From the NCBI RefSeq assembly GCF_003971195.1, contig NZ_CP034593.1, positions 2,542,001-2,606,000 on the forward strand: a stretch of DNA of 64,000 nucleotides, written 5' to 3'. Made by a program: the position numbers and the translations under genes. Numbering within the stretch: position 1 is the stretch's first letter; each line of letters begins with the position of its first letter. This document shows positions 55,338 to 64,000 of the stretch, piece by piece. The notes beneath the pieces were generated by a model that was not told the origin of the DNA, did not search any database, and worked only from the letters and a program-made list of their open reading frames with translations. The DNA is from Flaviflexus ciconiae. GTDB taxonomy: Bacteria; Actinomycetota; Actinomycetes; Actinomycetales; Actinomycetaceae.

Positions 55338-56360
55338 ATGCTCGTACGGTCTCGCTGGTGGCGGGCAAAGCTGCCTGAAATTGCCACACTCGTTATCCTC
55401 TCCACCGTCGCGCTCGGATTGATCGTTGTGCCCCGGATTGGTGCTTCCGAACTTGTGGTTCTGTGCTCGAACAATGTCTCAGCTTGTGAGGCCGTCAGTG
55501 CAGCTTATGAAGAGCAGAGTGGGCAACAGGTCACCGTCGTTCGTATGCCCACATCTCAAGCCTTGACTCGAGTGCGCGTTCCCAAGGAATCTGGAGAGTT
55601 CGATGTTTGGATGGGTGGACCGGCAGATGCGTATGCCATTGCTGCCCGTGAGGATCATCTTGCAAGTATTGAACTTGATGCTCAATCGGTACCGGACAGA
55701 TTGCAGGACCCAGAAGGGCGATGGTACGGAATCTACGGAGGTATTCTTGCTTTTTGCGTTGCCAACTCGATTGAGCCACCAACCACCTGGGCGGAACTCA
55801 ACAGCGACTCTTCTTACCGAATTGTACTCCCCAACCCGGTGAGTTCTGGAACTGCCGCCACGATCCTCTCTGTCCAGGTACAACGGCTGGGAGGTGAGAG
55901 TGCGATGGTGGACTATATGAAAAGCCTCGATGAAGCGGTGCTCTCATACACGGATTCGGGAACGGTCCCCGCCCATCTCGTAGCATCGGGTCGAGCCGAT
56001 ATTGGCGTTTCCTTCGCCCCTTACTGTGAAACTGAGAAGCTCCTTGGAGCGGACATTTCTGCAATCTATCCTTCCGACGGTACGGGTTTCGAAGTTGGGG
56101 CAATTGCAGTCTTGGAGGAAAGTAGGAGACAGGACGCCGCAATCCAATTTCTTAACTACGTAGTCTCGGATGAAGGGCAGCAAATTGGCGCCCAGGTTGA
56201 GAATCAGCTACCGGTAAGTGAGTCGCTCGAACCGAACTTGATCGGGCAGTTGGAGGAACTGGAGACCGCAATTTATGGCTGGAATATTCAGGAAATTGGA
56301 GCAAGCCGAGCCGGCCTGATTAATCTTTGGTTGAACGAGGTTCGCAACGGTGCGTACTAG
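55338..56360 (+). CDS. ABC transporter substrate-binding protein (FbpA/AfuA type)
   Basis: 340 aa from ATG 55338, which lies just after the hairpin; the longer frame from 55290 runs through it and is rejected. An N-terminal membrane segment (14-32) anchors or exports it. The mature part starts ELVVLCSNN, with SYRIVLPNPVSSGTA and ISAIYPSDGTGFEVGAIAV typical of type 2 binding proteins of the iron/sugar-phosphate group. It lacks the Tyr pair usual for ferric binding at the positions I can place. Its stop overlaps the permease start. Confidence 0.8.
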   Translation: MLVRSRWWRAKLPEIATLVILSTVALGLIVVPRIGASELVVLCSNNVSACEAVSAAYEEQSGQQVTVVRMPTSQALTRVRVPKESGEFDVWMGGPADAYAIAAREDHLASIELDAQSVPDRLQDPEGRWYGIYGGILAFCVANSIEPPTTWAELNSDSSYRIVLPNPVSSGTAATILSVQVQRLGGESAMVDYMKSLDEAVLSYTDSGTVPAHLVASGRADIGVSFAPYCETEKLLGADISAIYPSDGTGFEVGAIAVLEESRRQDAAIQFLNYVVSDEGQQIGAQVENQLPVSESLEPNLIGQLEELETAIYGWNIQEIGASRAGLINLWLNEVRNGAY

Positions 56361-57900
56361 CCCGCCGTCGGTGCAGGTCAAGAGAAACCGAGTCAGTGTT
56401 CGGACTGGTCTCATTGCGGTCCTCGCTTTCGCTTCGTTCTCTGCATATTGGATTGCTGTTGGAGAGCAGGGGACCCATCTTCTGCCGGTGGTGCGAAGAA
56501 CGTGGGTTATGGGACTCGCCTCAGGCTACTTGGCTGCCTTGGTGGCAGTACCGTTAGCGTTCTACTATCGCACTGCGCCCCGGACAGCTAGGTTCCTAAT
56601 CGGATTTGGTGCCTGTACTCCCATTGCCTTCGCTCCACTGACACTAGCGACCGCACTGGTCCAAGAACCTTTTAACCTTGACCCGTACGGCTCGGCAGTT
56701 ATTGTGCTGTCGCAGGCGCTAGCCAACCTGCCGATTGCATTCCTGCTACAGGTGGGAACACTCGTACTGGTTCATGACAATCTTATTTTTGCGAGTGCGA
56801 CATTGGGACTCGAGCCTCGTAGCACTGCTAGGCGCCTCTTTGGAAACCGCAGGAGATGGTCTTTTGTTGTTAGTGGAATGGTTGCATCGCTCTTTGCGGC
56901 ATCGGATCCTTCGGTAACCCTGGTTTATGGTGGAACTCGGAGCTATCTCGCATCTCATATTTATCGGGGACTGAATGCAGGGATGCAGCCTGGTGCCGCT
57001 ATCGGTGCGACTCTCGCACTTCTATTGCCTGCCGTTTTTCTGGCAATTTACCTCACCAGGACGATCATGTCCTCATGGTCTGCCGGTGGCCTGCTCGCAT
57101 TCGGTCAAGCTGATGTCAGTACTTACTTTGGGAGGCAGAGGTTATACCAATTCATGAGTTTTGCTCTGCTGGCTCTGATTGGACTTGTCCTGGTGGTGAT
57201 TATTGCAGGGGCACTTGGCGTAAATATTGGGGAAGTTCTCAACGCCAGTACGGTACAGACAACACTGGTGACGGTTATCGCCATAGTTGTCGGTGCTTCT
57301 TTGGTTGGGCTGTGGACAGCGCGACTCTCGAAGCGGGGATCAAGCTCGGCGTTCGTCGTTTCCTTTGTCCTGATCCTGAGCTTTCTTGTTTCTCAAACTG
57401 TCATGGGCATGGTTCTCTCTTCCCTGCTTCGCAATGCCGTCATCATCGGGCAAACTCCTGTGCTTCCGTCACTCGTTGGTGGTGGAGCATTCGCGGGAGG
57501 ATACATTGCGGTCGGAATTGCCTATCTTTCCATCGCAACCCCAATAGCACACCTGACAATGAGTGGGATCTTGCGGAGCACCACAGATCTTTACGGTGCT
57601 GCACTCGATAACGGGGCCGACCGGTTTCGTGCCGTATTTACAGTACTTCCCGCTGTGGCGCCCCGTCTGGTTGTCATGATGGCGATCCTGTCAGGGATTA
57701 TTTTGACGAGGCTTTCACCGATCCTGTTTGTGCAACCTCCCGGCTATGCCGCCCCGTCCACGAATCTTCTGACAATGGCATCGGCAGGGTGGGATGAGCA
57801 TGTTTTTGCTCTTGGGGTCGTATCAGCGATTATCCCGGTGCTAGCTTTTGCCTACGCTGCAACTCATGAATTTCGAGGAAAGGGACGTAAGAACGCGTGA
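56350..57900 (+). CDS. ABC transporter permease (FbpB/AfuB type, fused two-domain)
   Basis: 516 aa with about 12 membrane segments in two halves. An EAA-like loop in each half contacts the ATPase: SATLGLEPRSTARRLF in the first and GAALDNGADRFRAVFTVLP in the second. GTG 56350 overlaps the substrate-binding protein stop, and its own end overlaps the ATPase start, so the three genes are one translation-coupled operon. Confidence 0.88.
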   Translation: MRTSPPSVQVKRNRVSVRTGLIAVLAFASFSAYWIAVGEQGTHLLPVVRRTWVMGLASGYLAALVAVPLAFYYRTAPRTARFLIGFGACTPIAFAPLTLATALVQEPFNLDPYGSAVIVLSQALANLPIAFLLQVGTLVLVHDNLIFASATLGLEPRSTARRLFGNRRRWSFVVSGMVASLFAASDPSVTLVYGGTRSYLASHIYRGLNAGMQPGAAIGATLALLLPAVFLAIYLTRTIMSSWSAGGLLAFGQADVSTYFGRQRLYQFMSFALLALIGLVLVVIIAGALGVNIGEVLNASTVQTTLVTVIAIVVGASLVGLWTARLSKRGSSSAFVVSFVLILSFLVSQTVMGMVLSSLLRNAVIIGQTPVLPSLVGGGAFAGGYIAVGIAYLSIATPIAHLTMSGILRSTTDLYGAALDNGADRFRAVFTVLPAVAPRLVVMMAILSGIILTRLSPILFVQPPGYAAPSTNLLTMASAGWDEHVFALGVVSAIIPVLAFAYAATHEFRGKGRKNA

Positions 57901-58994
57901 CCGAACTGGAATGGCAGAATCACCGTGAGCACGGCAATACCGAAACGGGACTGGTGGTGCAAAACCTGAGGGTCTCCTTTGACAAGCCAGTAATTCGGGG
58001 CGTCAACCTTCGCGTTGATGAAGGCGAAATACTGAGTCTGGTGGGCCCTTCGGGATCGGGAAAAACAACTCTGTTACGAACCATTGCTGGCCTACATGCT
58101 CATGCAGGTGGGAGGATCTTGATCAACGGACGCGATATCAGTGACGAACAACCACAGCATCGCAAAACCGGCTCAGTGTTTCAAACGCCGGCACTGTTTC
58201 CCGACTTAACAGTCCGAGAAAATATCGCTTTCGGATTAGATGACGCGATGATGAGTGACAGCCGCCGTGATGATCTGGTCGAGATTGGCATGACCATGAT
58301 GAATATCGCGCAGCTTGCTGATTTACGACCGGATGTCCTCTCCGGAGGGCAGGGTCAGCGAGTTTCGTTTGCTCGCACTATTGTCCGTAGGCCGCGCGTA
58401 CTTTTACTTGATGAGCCTGTCGCTCATGTGGAGGTGGCCCTAAAACACGCAATTCACAAGGACATCACCACTCAAGTGCGCAGGATGGGGATGAGCGCAA
58501 TCTACGTCACCCATGACATTAGCGAGGCCTGTGCGCTGGGTGATCGGATCGCGATCATGAACAACGGTCAGATTGTTCAAGAAGGCACACCGCGGTGGGT
58601 GTACCAGCATCCAAACAGTGCTTTCGTTGCGGAGCTCATGGGAGTGGTCAACGGGTTTGCTGCGAGGGCGATCAATAGGACAGGCGATCTAGCGCATGTG
58701 AGACTTGGCAAGGCGACATTGTCATTGCCGTGCCAAGACAGCGTGGTAAATGGTCCTGTCACGGTGTTTGTTCCTCCCGAATCTGTGGACCTTTCCGATG
58801 CTCCCCAGAGGGAGGGATTCATGCTTGGACAAGTTATCGAAGCAGGATTCGCCCGAACCCATATGGTTTACGACATTGAGACCGATTTCGGGACGCTTGT
58901 CGCCCACGACTCCACGCAAAAGGCTCCACGCCAGATTGGAGAACGAGTCTGGTTTCGGGTCCGTGACGGCTGGGTTATTCCACCTGAAGACTAG
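57897..58994 (+). CDS. ABC transporter ATP-binding protein (FbpC/AfuC type)
   Basis: 365 aa. Walker A GPSGSGKTT (50-58), Q-loop VFQTPALFPDLTV (94-106), signature LSGGQGQR (148-155), Walker B VLLLDEP (168-174), switch His in YVTHD. A C-terminal TOBE-like regulatory domain follows (residues about 260-365). The D-loop reads VAHVEVAL instead of the usual SALD form, an unusual change. GTG 57897 overlaps the permease. Confidence 0.92.
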   Translation: MTELEWQNHREHGNTETGLVVQNLRVSFDKPVIRGVNLRVDEGEILSLVGPSGSGKTTLLRTIAGLHAHAGGRILINGRDISDEQPQHRKTGSVFQTPALFPDLTVRENIAFGLDDAMMSDSRRDDLVEIGMTMMNIAQLADLRPDVLSGGQGQRVSFARTIVRRPRVLLLDEPVAHVEVALKHAIHKDITTQVRRMGMSAIYVTHDISEACALGDRIAIMNNGQIVQEGTPRWVYQHPNSAFVAELMGVVNGFAARAINRTGDLAHVRLGKATLSLPCQDSVVNGPVTVFVPPESVDLSDAPQREGFMLGQVIEAGFARTHMVYDIETDFGTLVAHDSTQKAPRQIGERVWFRVRDGWVIPPED

Positions 58995-59023
58995 TCACAC
59001 CACAGGCATGACAAGATAGCCAC

Positions 59024-59404
59024 GTGGTAGAGATTTCTGAAGAAGAGTTCGAGGAAGCCGTCGGTGACGCTCTCGACCTGGTACCGCCTGAGCTAATGAA
59101 TGCGGTCGACAACGTCGTGTTCCTCATTGAGGAGGAACCGACCGAGGAGCAGATGGTCGGCACCGAGCTGGTTGATGGTCAGCCGGGCCTACTGGGACTC
59201 CACGAGGGGACGGCACTGACCGATCGAGACGATGGCTGGTCTGGAGCCCTGCCCGATACGATCTTCATTTTCCGTGGCACCATGTCGAGGCTGTGCGAGA
59301 GCAGAGAAGAATTGACCGAGGAAATTGCCGTCACAGTTACTTACGAAATTGCTCATCGCTTCGGGATCGATGATGATCGTCTCCACGATCTTGGATGGGC
59401 ATAG
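59024..59404 (+). CDS. Minimal zincin (metallopeptidase family) with altered active site
   Basis: 126 aa, the usual size. The N-terminus ISEEEFEEAVGDALDLVPPEL and ...LLGLHEG...PDTIFIFRG match the actinobacterial minimal zincins. The expected HExxH reads YEIAH (Tyr107-His111), followed by the conserved FGIDDDRLHDLGW. Loss of the first His by a C-to-T change (TAC for CAC) should weaken zinc binding. GTG 59024. It stands alone after the ABC operon. Confidence 0.85.
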   Translation: MVEISEEEFEEAVGDALDLVPPELMNAVDNVVFLIEEEPTEEQMVGTELVDGQPGLLGLHEGTALTDRDDGWSGALPDTIFIFRGTMSRLCESREELTEEIAVTVTYEIAHRFGIDDDRLHDLGWA

Positions 59405-59639
59405 TGGCGGGGGAGTAGGCGCAACTTCAAGAGAGCAAGTACCTCCTGTGTTTAGTGCAGGGAAAACGCCTTCTCATTTAGGCAACGTCTGATCCTCTTC
59501 GCCGCGGATGCTATATCTCCTGGTAGGGGTCCAATTGTGCCATATGCAAGTTTGTCGGGATCTTGTTATTCACCAATCGTTCAGCTGGTGCTTAACAACC
59601 GGGGTGAACCAGTGGCGGTTTTGTGCGAAAGTGAGTGGT

Positions 59640-60455
59640 ATGGGACTACGCCACATCATCGCTAACGGCCAGCCCCGGAGCACGATCCTGCTCCTGCATG
59701 GCTACGCCGAACACTCCGGTCGCTACTCGCACGTCATCGAGCGTTTCGCTGCGGCTGGATTCGATGTGTTCTCGTACGACCAGCAAGGGCACGGTAAATC
59801 CGAAGGGAAGCGGGCCAGGGTTGATGTAGCAGACCTGATCGCCGATCACCGGGTAGCGAGGATGATGGTGGGGGAGCGAAAGCGTACAGAGAATCTCATG
59901 CTCTTCGGTCACTCCATGGGAGGCCTGGTAACCGCGGCCTCCGCACTGATTGATCCTAGTGGGGTGGATGCTGTTGTGCTCTCGGGACCGGCCTTCCGCC
60001 AATTCCCGGAGACCGCACACGTGGTCTCCCGCATGGGCTATCGCCTCGCCAGGCTCCTGCCGGGTGTGCCGACGGTGAAGCTCGATGCTGGGCTGGTCAG
60101 CCGCGATCCGCTCGCTGTACGCAAATACGAGCGTGATCCGCTGAACTACCACGGCAGGGTACCCCTGCTGACAGGGGCTTCCATGGCGGTCCAGGGCCGC
60201 AGGGTTTTGGATCATGCTCGCCTTTGGGATAACAAGCTGCCTCTCCTTGTCATGCACGGGGAGGATGACGGGCTGGCAAACGTTGATGGTTCGAGGGAGT
60301 TTGTGGCCTCTGCCAGACTGGCGGGAGCACCAGCCCGGCTCGTGACAATCCCGGGTGCCTACCATGAGCTTCTGCAGGAGCTCGAGCGTGATGACCTGCA
60401 GGATCAGATGGTGGAGTGGATGATCGACCAGCTTGCTGAAAGCGGCCCTGCCTAG
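59640..60455 (+). CDS. Alpha/beta hydrolase, monoacylglycerol lipase type
   Basis: 271 aa from ATG 59640 (the frame is open further upstream but lacks support). Oxyanion HG at residues 20-21 (LLLHGYAEHSGRY), nucleophile Ser92 in GHSMGG, acid Asp in MHGEDDGLA, and His in GAYHELLQE. YDQQGHGKSEG is typical of the monoglyceride-lipase group. It should hydrolyse acylglycerol or lysophospholipid-like esters in the cytoplasm. Confidence 0.9.
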   Translation: MGLRHIIANGQPRSTILLLHGYAEHSGRYSHVIERFAAAGFDVFSYDQQGHGKSEGKRARVDVADLIADHRVARMMVGERKRTENLMLFGHSMGGLVTAASALIDPSGVDAVVLSGPAFRQFPETAHVVSRMGYRLARLLPGVPTVKLDAGLVSRDPLAVRKYERDPLNYHGRVPLLTGASMAVQGRRVLDHARLWDNKLPLLVMHGEDDGLANVDGSREFVASARLAGAPARLVTIPGAYHELLQELERDDLQDQMVEWMIDQLAESGPA

Positions 60456-60491
60456 CAGACTCGGAGCCCTTCACTACGTACGGTAAAAGGG

Positions 60492-60575
60492 GTGAGTCCC
60501 ATATCGTTCTTCCGTAAGAAAAATTCCGAGCCACAGGAGTCGGCACCCTCTGCTAATTCACCGGTTGAGGTATAG
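60492..60575 (+). pseudogene. Possible truncated small ORF before the recombinase remnant
   Basis: GTG 60492 begins 27 codons, starting SPISFFRKKNSEPQE, then TAG at 60573. AAAAGG lies upstream. It could be the leftover start of a gene cut when the recombinase element was lost. No family was recognised. Confidence 0.25.
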
Positions 60576-60581
60576 GGAACC

Positions 60582-61307
60582 GAAGTTGTGCGGTACATCT
60601 ACCGCCGCTTCCTCGAAGACGCCACTAACGCTGACATCATCCGCGAATGCGAAGCCCTCGGCTATGAAGCCTACTGGGGCGGTCGTTTTACCAATGCAAC
60701 GTTGAAGTTGATTCTGCGCCAGGAACGCTACACCGGCAATACGCTTCTTTGAAAGTCATTCAACCCGTACCCCGGACACCACGGCATGAAGAACACCGGG
60801 CAAGCACCGATGTACTTCGCCGAGGGCACCAATCCAGTCATCATCGACCGAACCACCTTCGACAAAGTCCAGCCCTTGTTGGAGGCCCGAACCGCACGAA
60901 ACCGTCGCGCTGCTCACAACCAGACCATCACCGTGTTCTCTGGAAACGTGTGGTGTGGTCCTTGTTCTGCAAAGGCGCACCGGTGCCTGGCCTACCGGGA
61001 CAAAGAAGGACACGAATTCCGAGGACGGAGGTGGCCACGCCGAATCAAAGGTAAGCCCAACCAGTGCGAAGGGCACATCGTGCGCGAAGGCCGAATCAAG
61101 GAGATTACTTGTCTACTCACCGGCACAACGACCTTCACTGATGAGCTCTTTAGCGCACGCGTTAATCGCGTGGTCATGACATCACCAGGTGAGGTCGAGT
61201 TTCAGCTACGCGACGGGCGGAGCTTCCAAATCGGCTACTCAAATGGCAGGTATGCCCGCCCGATTAGCGTCGAGGATATCGCGCTGCCTGAGGAGGTAGG
61301 GAACTGA
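60582..61307 (+). pseudogene. Large serine recombinase remnant
   Basis: One frame reads VVRYIYRRFLEDATNADII (Recombinase domain), then a TGA at 60750-60752, then PMYFAEGTNPVIIDRTTFDKVQ (split here as PMYFAEGTNPVII and DRTTFDKVQ), CGPCSAKAH (zinc ribbon) and a C-terminal tail. The catalytic resolvase domain is missing at the 5' side. It marks a former integrative element. The IS256 element follows 53 nt later. Confidence 0.8.
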
Positions 61308-61360
61308 TGAGTCATAGAGTCGGGCAGATCCCAGCGACAAAGCCCGTCACTTGGTCAAGT

Positions 61361-62765
61361 CCCGTTGGGTGGTTTAGCGGGTTTTCCTTCGAAGCTGTTG
61401 GTTAGGCGCTGAGAGCGGGCAGGGAATCGGTGGTGATCGTTTTGTCCGTGTCGGGGACTAGGGAGAGTCTGGACCGGGTGAGGACATCGAATCCGAGGTA
61501 GCGCCGTCCTTCTGCCCATTCATCGGTCTGCTCAGCAAGGACAGCGCCCACGAGCCGGATGATCGCCTCCCGGTTGGGGAAGATCCCCACGCTATCGGTA
61601 CGCCGCCGGATCTCCTGGTTGAGTCGTTCGTTGGGGTTGTTCGACCAGATCTGTTGCCACACATCTTTAGGGAACTTAGCGAAAGCCAGAATGTCTACGC
61701 GAGCGGTGTCCAGGTGATCATGGACGTCGGGGAGCTTGGCATCAACATAGTCCAGCAGCCGCTCGAACTGGGCGTTGACCGCGTCCTGGTCGGGCTGGTC
61801 ATAGACGGAGTGCAGCATGGCTTTCACGGCCGGCCATAGGTTCTTCGGTGTGACTGTCATCAGGTTCGCCGCGTAGTGGGTCCGGCACCGCTGCCAGGAA
61901 GCACCAGGCAGGTTCGCGGCTATTGCTTCGATCAGTCCCCGGTGAGCATCCGAAGTCACCAAAAGGACCCCGGACAGGCCGCGTGCCACCAGGTCAGCGA
62001 AGAACGTGTTCCATGCTGGCCCGGTCTCTGAGGTTGCGACCTGAAGGCCGAGTACTTCACGGCGACCATCAGCGTTGACACCGGTGGCGATCATGACCAC
62101 GGCATTGAAGACGCGTCCGCCCTCACGGACTTTCATGGTCAGCGCATCAGCCGCCACAAACGTGAAAGGGCCTGCCTCATCGAGGGGCCGGTGGCGGAAC
62201 TGGGCGACTTGTTCATCCAGGTCACTAGCCATCCGTGAGACCTGTGATTTAGACAGGGAGTGAATACCGAGGGTTTTGACGAGCTTGTCCATCCGCCGGG
62301 TCGAGACGTCGGCGAGGTAGCAGTCCGCGACCACGGTGATCAGGGCTGACTCAGCACGTTTACGGCGTTCTAAGAGCCAGTCCGGGAAGTAGGTGCCCTG
62401 CCGGAGCTTGGGGATCTTCACATCCAAAGTCCCGACCCGGGTATCTAAGGGGCGGGTGCGGTAGCCGTTGCGCTGGGCGAGACGGTCAGCTGAGGGAGCA
62501 CCGTATTCGGCTCCGCAGACGTTATCCGCATCAGCTGACAGGAGCGCGTTTATCATGGTCTGTAGGAGGTCACGCATCAGTTCAGGAGATGCCTCGGTCA
62601 GGGCTTGGCTGAGCAGGCCTTCAGGGTCGACAATGTGAGGAGCGGTCATCGTGGTGATGTCCTTTCGAGTGGGATGTGAGAGTTTCTTCGAAGGACACCC
62701 GCGGTGACCGTCTCCATAATTATGGCCATAGAAATAGTTACCCGGGCGCTACACCACTCTACGGG
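61361..62765 (-). mobile_element. IS256-family insertion sequence, complete
   Basis: Imperfect terminal inverted repeats CCCGTTGGGTGGTTTAGCG (61361-61379) and CGCTACACCACTCTACGGG (62747-62765), matching at 16 of 19 positions, bound a single transposase gene. The exact ends and the 8-9 bp target duplication could not be fixed by eye. A remnant of a related element lies at 39388-39720 in the same orientation. Confidence 0.85.
61402..62649 (-). CDS. IS256-family transposase (mutator type)
   Basis: 415 aa, intact. DDE residues: Asp in FVAADALTMKV, Asp in LLVTSDAHRGLIEAI, Glu in NPNERLNQEIRRRTDSVGIFPN (cited as NPNERLNQEIRRRTDSVG). QRCRTHYAANL is the family C/H region. The ATG at 62649 is followed by TAPHIVDPEGLL. 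The gene could be active. Confidence 0.95.
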   Translation of the reverse strand: MTAPHIVDPEGLLSQALTEASPELMRDLLQTMINALLSADADNVCGAEYGAPSADRLAQRNGYRTRPLDTRVGTLDVKIPKLRQGTYFPDWLLERRKRAESALITVVADCYLADVSTRRMDKLVKTLGIHSLSKSQVSRMASDLDEQVAQFRHRPLDEAGPFTFVAADALTMKVREGGRVFNAVVMIATGVNADGRREVLGLQVATSETGPAWNTFFADLVARGLSGVLLVTSDAHRGLIEAIAANLPGASWQRCRTHYAANLMTVTPKNLWPAVKAMLHSVYDQPDQDAVNAQFERLLDYVDAKLPDVHDHLDTARVDILAFAKFPKDVWQQIWSNNPNERLNQEIRRRTDSVGIFPNREAIIRLVGAVLAEQTDEWAEGRRYLGFDVLTRSRLSLVPDTDKTITTDSLPALSA

Positions 62766-62977
62766 GCACTACTGGCACCTATGACAAACCAGTCGAGGAT
62801 ATTCATGCGCGTTACACCTCCATTGAATGCGTCTTGTGCTCCGTTGCACAATCACTTACGCGTTGCCGTGAGCATGGCATGCAGACCTTTGCACGACAAG
62901 CTATTAGTCAATCTCGACAGGGGTGTCGGAAGTTCAAGCGCGAAATTAGTGCTTCTGTGAGCGAAAGGAGGCAACAT

Positions 62978-62998
62978 ATGTGGAATTGGCGATCGTAA
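62978..62998 (+). CDS. Possible 6-codon leader peptide (Met-Trp-Asn-Trp-Arg-Ser)
   Basis: ATG at 62978 is 5-6 nt after a near-perfect AAAGGAGG (62964-62972) and runs to TAA at 62996. It lies 50 nt upstream of the PfkB kinase. Two Trp among six codons recall attenuation leaders, but it could also be the cut start of a lost gene. Confidence 0.3.
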   Translation: MWNWRS

Positions 62999-63051
62999 GT
63001 TGGGTAGATATAGTGGAGTTATTGAATAAAGCGAAACGAGGAGGTTTCTTT

Positions 63052-64000
63052 TGAACGCCCAAGCACCCCGCGTCCGGACACTCGGACTCCACATCGCCGA
63101 TGTTCTCGGACGGTACGTCGACAAGATTCCCGATGGCCAGGGACTGACCCTGCTTGATGAGATCAAGCTGACCGTGGCAGGCACCGCTGCTGCACCCGCA
63201 GTCAACCTTGCTCGCCTCGGAGTTCCCATCGCAACGTCCGGTGTTGTTGGCGACGATGCTCTGGGCCAGTTTGTTCGGTCCACGATGGAAGGGGAGGGCG
63301 TTGACGTCACGAACCTCCGCGTAGATGCATCAGCTCCGACCTCTGCCTCGATGCTCAACATCCGCCGCGACGGTAGCCGTCCCGCACTCCACGTTGTTGG
63401 TGCTAACGGCAAGATCTCCCCGGAAGACCTGACCGATGACATTCTGGAGGGCATCGAGATTCTCCACCTCGGTGGAGTGGGTCTCATGCCCGGCATCGAC
63501 GGTCCCGCAACGGTCGATTTCCTTCGCCGTGCGAAGGAAAAGGGCATTATTGTGACCCTTGACCTGCTGCCCACGGGCTCCGCTTCCGACCACGAGGCAC
63601 TCGATGACTGCCTGCCCTACGTGGACTACATCCTCCCCTCCGACGATGACTCCCTGCTCCTGTCGGGTGCGGACAACTACGCGGATGCTGCTCGCTGGTT
63701 CCTTGACCGCGGCGTCAAGACCGCGATCATCACCCTTGGTGCCGAGGGCGTCAGCATCAGCACGAAGGGCGACATCGATCGTCGCTACCCCACCACGAAG
63801 GTCGATGTCGTTGACACGACGGGCTGTGGCGACGCATTCGCCTCCGGACTCATCCTCGGCCTCCTCGACGGTGAGCCGGTCGAAGAAGCTGCTCGCCTGG
63901 GCATGGCCTGCGGTTCACTCGTCGCCCAGGGGCTGGGCTCCGATGCGGTTCTCGAATCCTACGAACAGGCGAAGGCATTCGCCGATACCCTCCCTCGCGT
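63052..64000 (+). CDS. PfkB-family sugar kinase, 3' end off the window
   Basis: 316 codons read without a stop. The TTG at 63052 follows GAGGAGG (63039-63045) by 6 nt; no ATG or GTG fits as well. Signature one lies in AGTAAAPAVNLARLG, and signature two DTTGCGDAFASG has the catalytic Asp in the GCGD motif. The family phosphorylates ribose, fructose, 2-keto-3-deoxygluconate and similar sugars. The substrate is not clear from what is visible. The IS256 element ends about 290 nt upstream, with no gene between but the mini-ORF above. Confidence 0.9.

Overview
The window looks like chromosomal DNA from a high-GC Gram-positive bacterium (Actinomycetota). Signs are GTG/TTG starts, many lipoproteins with Asp/Glu/Pro/Thr linkers, PiT, OPA-type MFS, DUF2804, DUF2254 and minimal-zincin genes, and two SAM-IV-like leaders. 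I cannot name the genus. No rRNA, complete tRNA or CRISPR array was seen.

Layout. 1-3.8 kb: a divergent GntR regulator and a dehydrogenase/3-oxo-tetronate kinase/class II aldolase operon for four-carbon acid sugars. 3.9-7.9 kb: a broken nucleoside transporter fused by an IS3-family element, itself split by an IS110 element, to the end of an unrelated YjbR-type gene. 8-25 kb: mostly intact metabolic genes, namely AzlCD, a second acid-sugar locus (DUF1537 kinase, L-threonate dehydrogenase-like protein, GntP permease), four small lipoproteins, a damaged aldehyde dehydrogenase, an orphan DmsA-like molybdoenzyme, DUF2804 and a PiT phosphate transporter.

25-48 kb is accessory and scarred: a second IS3-family element, truncated oxidoreductase genes, two tandem UvrD-like helicases, a lactonase/FmdB/alcohol dehydrogenase/aldehyde dehydrogenase operon facing a GAF-PucR regulator, remnants of integrase, TetR, methyltransferase and Fic genes, and a PD-(D/E)XK nuclease-like protein. 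It also holds the most interesting locus. Three paralogous small proteins (about 133-139 aa, no recognised family) lie in a row, and the first two each follow a 102-nt structured leader resembling the SAM-IV / SAM-I-IV riboswitch clan.

48-64 kb: DUF2254, a ParDE toxin-antitoxin pair, a DUF4143 ATPase behind 23-nt tandem repeats, then a coherent module of histidine kinase, OmpR-type regulator, organophosphate antiporter and an iron/sugar-phosphate-type ABC transporter, with phased repeats before the antiporter gene that could be the regulator's sites. The end holds a minimal zincin lacking its first His, a lipase, a serine-recombinase remnant, a full IS256-family element and a PfkB kinase running off the edge.

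Many apparent pseudogenes are broken by exactly one base in a short G or C run. They may be intact genes with homopolymer sequencing errors, so 'pseudogene' here means 'does not read through in this sequence'.
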